DNA of 64,000 nt. It comes from Clostridia bacterium (GTDB lineage Bacteria > Bacillota > Clostridia > Christensenellales > UBA1242). The notes under the pieces are model-generated. The model was not told the DNA's origin and did not search any database. It saw only the letters and a program-made list of their open reading frames with translations. This document shows, in pieces, positions 58,917-64,000 of this stretch; within the stretch, counting starts at the first letter, position 1; each line of letters starts with the position of its first letter. The stretch lies in assembly GCA_016297915.1 (NCBI GenBank), contig JAEDFU010000001.1, positions 43,829-107,828 on the forward strand, in the 5' to 3' direction. The position numbers and the translations under genes were made by a program.

Positions 58917-60596
58917 CATCTCCTCGACTGTATCTATACAAATAAGTCCAAACAAATGAGTCAAAATTTCTTTGAGATTTTTTATCATAAACACCTTTGC
59001 CTTGGTGCTTTCTAAATCATCTGTAACGACTTTTTCGGTAGTATAAAATTTATTAAATAATTTGCATATTTCAAAAGTATATTTGCTTATAATACTTGGT
59101 TCATTCTGCTCTTGTGCCTTTTGCAAAATATTTTTGTAATTATTAAGTTCAATTACTAATTGAGACGCATTGAGACTAAGCATGGAGTAATTAATATTTT
59201 CAAAACCGATATCCCCTGCTTTTTTGAGAATACTACAAATTCTTGCGTAAGTATATTGCAAATACGCCGAAGTATCTCCGTCAAAGCTAAAGGCGTTTTC
59301 TATATCAAAAACCGAATCCTTGATTCTTTCGTTTTTGAGTGGAGTAAATTTTAGTGCACTATAGGCAATCTTGGTTGCAATTTCTTTTTTCTTTTCTTCC
59401 GTAAAAGGTCTTGTGCTCATAATGTCCATAGTCTTATTCAAAGCGTAATCCATAAGATCAACGAGAACTGCTTGCTTGCCTTTTCGAGATGCAATTTTGC
59501 CAGTCGGCAAAGAGAACATTCCATAGTACACATGCTCAAGCTTGCCCAAGAAATTGTTATCGACCAACTCCATAACTTTGAACACTTGTTCAAAGTGCAA
59601 CTTTTGTTGAACTGCGGTTACATAAATCATTTTGTCAAAGTTATATGTCTTGTATCTATCTATAAGTGCAGAGATATCTCTTGAAGCATAAATACTAGTT
59701 CCGTCAGATTTTTGAATTAAACAAGCACCCAAGTTATACTTTTCAAGATTGACAATCTTAGCCCCTTGACTATCCTCCAACAAATTTTTGGACTGCAAGA
59801 GACTTATAACATTGTCCAAGTCCTCACTATAAGCACTCTCTCCCTTCCAAGAGTCAAAATGTACATCTAGTCTATCAAGTATGTTCTTGGCAGTGACTTT
59901 GGATATTTCAATAAACTTATTAAATATAGGATACACTTGTGGGTCTTTGTCGCAAATCTTTTTGAAATACTCTCTTGCGTATTCTTCAAGTTTTGGGTCT
60001 TCTTCTGCTTTTTTGCAAAATTCCACATAAATATCTTGCAAGTAATCTACCCCTCTTTGAGTTAGCTCTTGCTCACTTCCCCAAGTTAGATGTGCATACA
60101 TCATTTTGCCAAAAGGAGTGCCATAGTCGCCAATGTAATTTATTCTTACAACTTTGTATCCCAGAGCCTCATATATTCTAGCCAAACTCTCACCAATCAT
60201 TGTTGTAGACAAATGCCCTATGTGCATATATTTAGCAAGATTTACAGAACTATAGTCAAAGCACACAGTTTTATTAGCATTACCGCCATCTTTTTCAAAA
60301 CATTTTTGTGAATTTATCTCCTCCAAAATATTTTGAACACAATGATTTTTGTTCACAAAAAAATTGACATAGCCGTTTACAACCTGAATTTCGTCAATAA
60401 TATTTAGTTTTGGGAAATTTTCCTTAATTTCCTCAGCAATTTGCATTGGAGACTTACGCAAAATCTTGGCAAGCGAAAAACAAGCAACACTAAAGTCCCC
60501 CATTTTTTTGTCAGCAGTATCCGTCACTAATTTTGAAAAATCAACATCGCAATTATCTATTTTTATATTTGTAGCAATTATATTTTTTATATCCAT
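58914..60596 (-). CDS. argS: Arginyl-tRNA synthetase (560 aa)
   Basis: Class I synthetase. N-terminal additional domain 1 (residues about 1-85), HIGH-type AKYMHIGHLSTT (about residue 115), SDGTSIYASRDIS, and a K-M-S-K-S equivalent LPTGKIASRKGKQ. C-terminal DALR anticodon-binding domain contains SAYLQYTYARI and the LIELNNYKNIL helix region. The chosen start follows GGGAG; the upstream 22 codons lack an RBS. Monocistronic. Confidence 0.95.
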   Translation of the reverse strand: MDIKNIIATNIKIDNCDVDFSKLVTDTADKKMGDFSVACFSLAKILRKSPMQIAEEIKENFPKLNIIDEIQVVNGYVNFFVNKNHCVQNILEEINSQKCFEKDGGNANKTVCFDYSSVNLAKYMHIGHLSTTMIGESLARIYEALGYKVVRINYIGDYGTPFGKMMYAHLTWGSEQELTQRGVDYLQDIYVEFCKKAEEDPKLEEYAREYFKKICDKDPQVYPIFNKFIEISKVTAKNILDRLDVHFDSWKGESAYSEDLDNVISLLQSKNLLEDSQGAKIVNLEKYNLGACLIQKSDGTSIYASRDISALIDRYKTYNFDKMIYVTAVQQKLHFEQVFKVMELVDNNFLGKLEHVYYGMFSLPTGKIASRKGKQAVLVDLMDYALNKTMDIMSTRPFTEEKKKEIATKIAYSALKFTPLKNERIKDSVFDIENAFSFDGDTSAYLQYTYARICSILKKAGDIGFENINYSMLSLNASQLVIELNNYKNILQKAQEQNEPSIISKYTFEICKLFNKFYTTEKVVTDDLESTKAKVFMIKNLKEILTHLFGLICIDTVEEM

Positions 60597-60663
60597 ATAA
60601 GTCTCCCAATTTACAAATAATTTTAACATAATAAAAAAATTTTTACAATAATAATTAACCACA

Positions 60664-60713
60664 AAAAAAACACTCTTTTGAAAGTCTTTTTTGACTAATT
60701 CGAAAGAGTGTAT
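60664..60713 (-). terminator. Rho-independent terminator of the TM2 gene
   Basis: CACTCTTTCGAA pairs with TTCAAAAGAGTG on the minus strand, followed by T7, with an internal AGTC/GACT helix in the loop. Confidence 0.8.
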
Positions 60714-60716
60714 GTA

Positions 60717-61019
60717 TTATTTATTAAATCTCGATTCAAACTGCTCGTCAGTCTCACACAAATATGTAATGCCCTTAACAAGTCCAACAATTGCAGGAAT
60801 TCCAGTCCAACAAAAGATTATAGACAAAATTCCACCAGCAATATTACCCATATAAAACTCATTAACACCAATGTTTCCAAGGAAAATTCCAAGTAGACCA
60901 GCAACCATCTTTGACTTGCCAGACTTGCCAACTGTTCCATTAGATTTAACTGCACATCCACAATGAACACAAACTACTGCGTCATCGTTAACTTCCTTTC
61001 CACAATGTGTACAAAACAT
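60717..61019 (-). CDS. TM2-domain protein with zinc ribbon (100 aa)
   Basis: N-terminal zinc ribbon C-x2-C ... C-x2-C (MFCTHCGKEVNDDAVVCVHCG) followed by a Gly/Ser/Lys linker and a TM2 domain of two membrane helices with a G-x-F-L-G-N-I-G-V-N-E-F-Y-M-G turn. The TM2 family's function in bacteria is unclear. Single gene with its own terminator. Confidence 0.85.
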   Translation of the reverse strand: MFCTHCGKEVNDDAVVCVHCGCAVKSNGTVGKSGKSKMVAGLLGIFLGNIGVNEFYMGNIAGGILSIIFCWTGIPAIVGLVKGITYLCETDEQFESRFNK

Positions 61020-61093
61020 AAATTATTCTCCCCTTATTTATACAATTATATATATGATTATATATGTTATAATACTAAACATAATAACAAAAT

Positions 61094-61579
61094 CTAATTT
61101 TTTTGAGTATCATTATTAAATTTTTCCAATGCAAAATGCCCTTCGTCATATATCAATTGACCATTTTTGTGTTCATAGCCCATTTTTCTATAAAATGGAA
61201 TTGCTGACATACTGGCAGGAATTTCTATTCTTTTGGCTCGCTTAAAATATTCATCTTGTTCCAAAATCTCGATAATTTTACGACCATATCCTTTTCCCTG
61301 ACATTCCGGATCGACAAAGATTGAAAACAACGAACTTTCAGTCTTACTACCCCAGTACTCACCAATAGAGCCACAAGCAACGATATCATTTCCCTCTTTG
61401 ATTACATAAAAGTGAGTCCAGTTTGCTCTCTTTTTAACGCCCTCAGCATCAAGACTACGAACAACATTGTCAATTTCGCATTGAGGATAAAATTTGGAAA
61501 ACTGAGAGTATCTAACCGATCGTTCAATCATTTTTGCACAATTTTCATAGTCATCTTCTTTTAAGATTTCTATCAGCAT
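61094..61579 (-). CDS. GNAT-family N-acetyltransferase (161 aa)
   Basis: Full GNAT fold: strand-loop SIGEYWG (beta-4 region), acetyl-CoA loop VDPECQGKGYGRKIIEIL (Q-x-x-G-x-G/A), and IPFYRKMGYE near the C-terminus. Substrate unknown. The ATG at 61,579 has GAGGAG nine bases upstream; a TTG just before it is possible. Adjacent to, and divergent from, the Spo0A-like gene. Confidence 0.8.
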   Translation of the reverse strand: MLIEILKEDDYENCAKMIERSVRYSQFSKFYPQCEIDNVVRSLDAEGVKKRANWTHFYVIKEGNDIVACGSIGEYWGSKTESSLFSIFVDPECQGKGYGRKIIEILEQDEYFKRAKRIEIPASMSAIPFYRKMGYEHKNGQLIYDEGHFALEKFNNDTQKN

Positions 61580-61747
61580 CAATCTTATCTCCTCTCTGCT
61601 TTATTATTTAATTAAGATTCTATCACAAATACTCACTATCGTCAATAAATTCATTAATAAGATTAATGACTTATTATTTTAACAAGTAAGCATACAGGGT
61701 TATGATTTAATAACCAAAAACCGACTATTTCCGACTTTTGCATTCAT

Positions 61748-61803
61748 AATTTGTACAAAATCGTAAAATTTTTGTACAATTTTTACAAAATTTGTAAAAA
61801 TCG
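61748..61803. promoter_or_regulatory. TTGTACAA/TTTTTACAA repeats, putative operator
   Basis: Repeated TTGTACAA, TTTTTACAA and TTTGTAAAAATCG words directly upstream of the -35 box of the Spo0A-like gene. The first 14 bases are identical to part of 10,939-10,952. Rest of the 310-base gap (61,583-61,747) is AT-rich and shows no gene. Confidence 0.45.
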
Positions 61804-61804
61804 T

Positions 61805-61833
61805 TTGTCTTTTTTGCTAATAACTGATAAAGT
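61805..61833 (+). promoter_or_regulatory. Sigma-A promoter of the Spo0A-like gene
   Basis: TTGTCT (61805-61810), 17-base spacer, TAAAGT (61828-61833), about 60 bases before the start codon. Confidence 0.6.
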
Positions 61834-61893
61834 GAAATTGTTTTTCGCACCAAAAATGTCAAAAGCAAAATAAATTAAACAAAGGAAATGAAT

Positions 61894-62292
61894 ATGGATC
61901 AATTAAATGAAAAATTAACAAATATTAGCAAGGAGGAAGAAAAGAACTTAGATAGAAAAGTTGTAGACATATTGCTGAGTTTGGGAATATCGCCAAATTT
62001 GCAAGGCTATACATTTTTGAAAGAAAGCATCAAGCTCGCAATCTACAATCCCTCATACATTGGAGCAATCACCAAAATCATGTATCCAACTATTGCTATT
62101 AAGTTCAAAACAACCGCTTGCAGAGTAGAAAGATCAATAAGACATGCACTCGAAGTATCTTATATGAAAGGAAAAATATACAATATTAACGAAATTTTTG
62201 GTCTTAAGATTTTGGAAGAGAACGAAAAACCAACCAATTCGGAATTTGTAGCATTGATTGCAGATAGACTTGCCTTGGAGCTTAATTATTAA
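61894..62292 (+). CDS. Stand-alone Spo0A-type DNA-binding domain (132 aa)
   Basis: Residues about 20-130 align closely by eye with the C-terminal effector domain of Spo0A: GYTFLKESIKLAIYNPSYIG, AITKIMYPTIAIKF, the recognition segment TTACRVERSIRHALEVSY, and KPTNSEFVALIADRLALE. Spo0A normally has a 120-residue phosphoacceptor receiver before this domain; here only about 20 charged residues precede it and no receiver is encoded upstream. It therefore cannot be activated by phosphorylation in cis and may be a constitutive, competing or differently controlled regulator. Start at second ATG, eight bases after AAAGGA. Confidence 0.9.
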   Translation: MDQLNEKLTNISKEEEKNLDRKVVDILLSLGISPNLQGYTFLKESIKLAIYNPSYIGAITKIMYPTIAIKFKTTACRVERSIRHALEVSYMKGKIYNINEIFGLKILEENEKPTNSEFVALIADRLALELNY

Positions 62293-62369
62293 AGATTAAT
62301 TGTAGAGTCTTATTCTTATCAAAAAAGGATAGAACTTTACTTAAAATAAATAATATCTTATTTAGACGA

Positions 62370-62398
62370 TTGACAAAAAAACACTTATTTGCTATAAT
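62370..62398 (+). promoter_or_regulatory. Near-consensus sigma-A promoter of aspS
   Basis: TTGACA (62370-62375), 17-base spacer ending TTTGC, TATAAT (62393-62398); about 39 bases of leader before ATG, too short for a T-box. Confidence 0.85.
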
Positions 62399-62443
62399 TT
62401 TAGACATGTACAAAAAGTTATAATTGTACTTTTGGGAGACTTT

Positions 62444-63730
62444 ATGGAGAGAATTAGAATTAAAGATTTAGAATATGACAAAGTTAGCAAAATAAGTGGT
62501 TTTGTTGAAAAATTAAAAGATACAAAATACATGGTTTTTGTAATTTTGAGAGATATTAGCGGTGAGACTCAAGTATCTATTGACAAAGCAACTCAAAGCG
62601 AAATGGCAAGCGAAGTTTTGAAGGCCATTGAAGGCTCAGTTGTGTCATTTTGGGGTACTTTGAAAAAGAGCGATTTTGTCAAAAAGTATGGCTGTGAATT
62701 TTTGCCTGAAAGACTACAAATAGAGAGTATTGCTGAGCCATCACCAATAACTGAGGAAGCAAATATTGACCAAAAAATTAACTATAGATGGCTTGACCTT
62801 AGAACTAAGAAAAATACCCTTATATTTGATGTTCAAACTTGTTTGGTTAATTCGTTTAGAGAGTTTTTGCTCAAAAAAGATTTTTTGGAAATACATACTC
62901 CAAAGCTTATTGGAACTGCATCAGAGAGTGGCTCGGATGTGTTTGAACTTAAATATTTTGATAGAAAAGCATATCTTGCTCAAAGCCCACAATTTTACAA
63001 GCAAATGGCAATGGCTGCAGGTTTTGATAGAATATTTGAAGTTGGCCCAGTATTTAGAGCTGAAAAATCTTACACAAACAAGCATGCAACAGAGTTTACT
63101 GGTTTTGACTTGGAACTAAGTTATATTGACGATTTTTATGATGTAGTAAAAGTCGAAGAAGAAATGCTAGTTTATGCACTTAGGAATGTAAAAGAAAAAT
63201 ATGGCGACAAAATCAAAGAACTATATGGCTTGGATGTTGTTGTTCCAGACAAAACATTCCCTATTATGAAGCTAGCTGATGTTTACAAGGAACTCGAGAG
63301 CAGATATGGATACAAAGTTCCCGAAAGCGAATTAGGAGATTTGACAACCGAAGCCGAAAAATTGTGCAAAAATTTGTCTCAAGATATGTTTGGCTCAGAA
63401 TTCTTGGTTGTAACAGACTATAGTGCCGAAAAAAGAGCATTTTATCATATGAGAAAAAATGGCGTGCCACAAGGTTACGACTTGATTTGGAAAGGCTGTG
63501 AAATTACAACAGGTGCACAAAGAGAACATAGATTTAATGAGCTTAGAGCACAAGCAGACGAAAAAGGTCTTGCAAAAGATGTTGAATTTTATATGCAATT
63601 CTTCAAAAATGGATGTCCTCCACATGGCGGATTTGGACTAGGTGTAGACAGACTTACAATGATATTACTTGGACTCTCTATCAAGGAAGTTATGTTCATA
63701 TTCCGTGGACCAAATAGACTAAACCCTTAA
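62444..63730 (+). CDS. aspS: Aspartyl-tRNA synthetase, archaeal type (428 aa)
   Basis: Class II synthetase with an N-terminal OB fold (residues about 1-100; ILRDISGETQVSID) and catalytic core: KINYRWLDLRTKKNT, AYLAQSPQFYKQM, GPVFRAEKSYTNKHATEFTGFDLE (motif 2), and GFGLGVDRLTMILL (motif 3). It lacks the GAD insertion of bacterial AspRS and is only 428 residues, so it is the archaeal/AspS2 class, often non-discriminating and coupled to GatCAB-dependent Asn-tRNA formation. GGGAG precedes the ATG; an upstream in-frame TTG is not favoured. Confidence 0.93.
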   Translation: MERIRIKDLEYDKVSKISGFVEKLKDTKYMVFVILRDISGETQVSIDKATQSEMASEVLKAIEGSVVSFWGTLKKSDFVKKYGCEFLPERLQIESIAEPSPITEEANIDQKINYRWLDLRTKKNTLIFDVQTCLVNSFREFLLKKDFLEIHTPKLIGTASESGSDVFELKYFDRKAYLAQSPQFYKQMAMAAGFDRIFEVGPVFRAEKSYTNKHATEFTGFDLELSYIDDFYDVVKVEEEMLVYALRNVKEKYGDKIKELYGLDVVVPDKTFPIMKLADVYKELESRYGYKVPESELGDLTTEAEKLCKNLSQDMFGSEFLVVTDYSAEKRAFYHMRKNGVPQGYDLIWKGCEITTGAQREHRFNELRAQADEKGLAKDVEFYMQFFKNGCPPHGGFGLGVDRLTMILLGLSIKEVMFIFRGPNRLNP

Positions 63731-63813
63731 AAAAAGTATTTCGTCAATTTGTCCAATTGAAGCTAGACAATACTCAATAATTTTGAAAACGCAAGAAAGT
63801 TATTAAAAAATTA

Positions 63814-63842
63814 TTGCAAAAATTAAATTAATATGATATTAT
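63814..63842 (+). promoter_or_regulatory. Sigma-A promoter of tRNA-Leu
   Basis: TTGCAA (63814-63819), 17-base spacer, TATTAT (63837-63842). Confidence 0.7.
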
Positions 63843-63874
63843 ATTCTCGTTGTTAAGTTTTTAATAACGAGAAT
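63843..63874 (+). repeat. Inverted repeat between promoter and tRNA gene
   Basis: ATTCTCGTTGTTAA pairs with TTAATAACGAGAAT (one G-T pair) around a four-base loop. It covers the expected start point and ends four bases before the tRNA. Confidence 0.6.
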
Positions 63875-63878
63875 TTAA

Positions 63879-63960
63879 GCCGAAGTGGCGGAACGGCAGA
63901 CGCACACGACTCAAAATCGTGCGGGAAACCATGTGGGTTCAAATCCCACCTTCGGCACCA
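63879..63960 (+). tRNA. tRNA-Leu, anticodon CAA
   Basis: Class II tRNA. Acceptor GCCGAAG pairs with CTTCGGC; D-arm with GGCGG... ; anticodon stem CACGA/TCGTG with loop CTCAAAA giving anticodon CAA (reads TTG codons); short variable arm; T-arm GTGGGTTCAAATCCCAC; encoded CCA end. Followed by a terminator. Confidence 0.95.
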
Positions 63961-63964
63961 AAAA

Positions 63965-63995
63965 ATTGCAAGTCGACATGACTTGCTTTTTTGTT
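63965..63995 (+). terminator. Rho-independent terminator of tRNA-Leu
   Basis: GCAAGTC pairs with GACTTGC around a five-base loop (GACAT), followed by T6. Confidence 0.85.
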
Positions 63996-64000
63996 GTCTT

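Noticed and set aside
62399..62443. T-box upstream of aspS
   Set aside because: The promoter leaves only about 39 bases of leader.

Overview
The window is an AT-rich (roughly one third G+C by eye) chromosomal segment of a Gram-positive, Clostridia-like Firmicute, probably an uncultured gut-type lineage. Reasons: AGGAG/GGAGG ribosome-binding sites, sigma-A type TTGACA/TATAAT promoters, a CtsR-McsA-ClpC heat-shock operon with a CtsR box, a long-form HPF, a Spo0A-type DNA-binding domain, an archaeal-type AspRS as found in clostridia, and no outer-membrane genes. TGA is used as a normal stop. I cannot name the species.

Layout. 1-9,477 (all minus) is the head and connector module of a tailed phage or prophage: large terminase, two small proteins, P22-like portal, scaffold, major capsid protein, then connector and tail-like proteins running off the left edge. 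9,562-13,733 holds two exported SH3-type proteins flanking a sigma-region-4-like regulator. 13,752-20,802 (minus) has a DUF3592-like membrane protein, a polysaccharide deacetylase with a two-OB-fold SSB, and a type IIA topoisomerase pair. 21,020-25,098 is cell-wall synthesis: murG, and divergently a membrane-fused MurF-like ligase with ddl. 25,267-28,380 is a PAP2-tsaE-tsaB-rimI-hydrolase operon. 28,669-33,192 has yhbY, obg and nth, plus a divergent DUF3343/cysteine desulfurase pair. 33,214-37,551 has a subtilase, small unknown proteins, a degenerate ABC ATPase and a phosphohexomutase.

37,768-49,492 holds a membrane-anchored beta-repeat protein, a C-terminally minimal AlaRS, a GPH-family symporter, dnaB, a lipoprotein pair, a CYTH-like protein and two divergent paralogous MFS proteins. 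49,984-54,078 is hpf and the ctsR-mcsA-clpC stress operon (no mcsB). 54,350-60,596 has an amidohydrolase, polA, a lipoprotein and argS. 60,717-63,960 has a TM2 protein, a GNAT enzyme, a stand-alone Spo0A effector domain, archaeal-type aspS and tRNA-Leu(CAA).

Most genes are on the minus strand, consistent with replication running from high to low coordinates. The most unusual signals are: a 12-base motif TTTGCATAGTAY repeated seven times, nearly always in one orientation and in tolerant parts of proteins; a receiver-less Spo0A DNA-binding protein whose upstream TTGTACAA repeats are shared with the regulator region near 10.9 kb; several promoters whose -10 box lies 6-8 bases before an ATG (leaderless mRNAs); an AlaRS without its C-terminal third; and a MurF-like ligase whose substrate domain is replaced by membrane helices. 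No CRISPR array, transposase or integrase was seen. All coordinates and motif counts are by eye.
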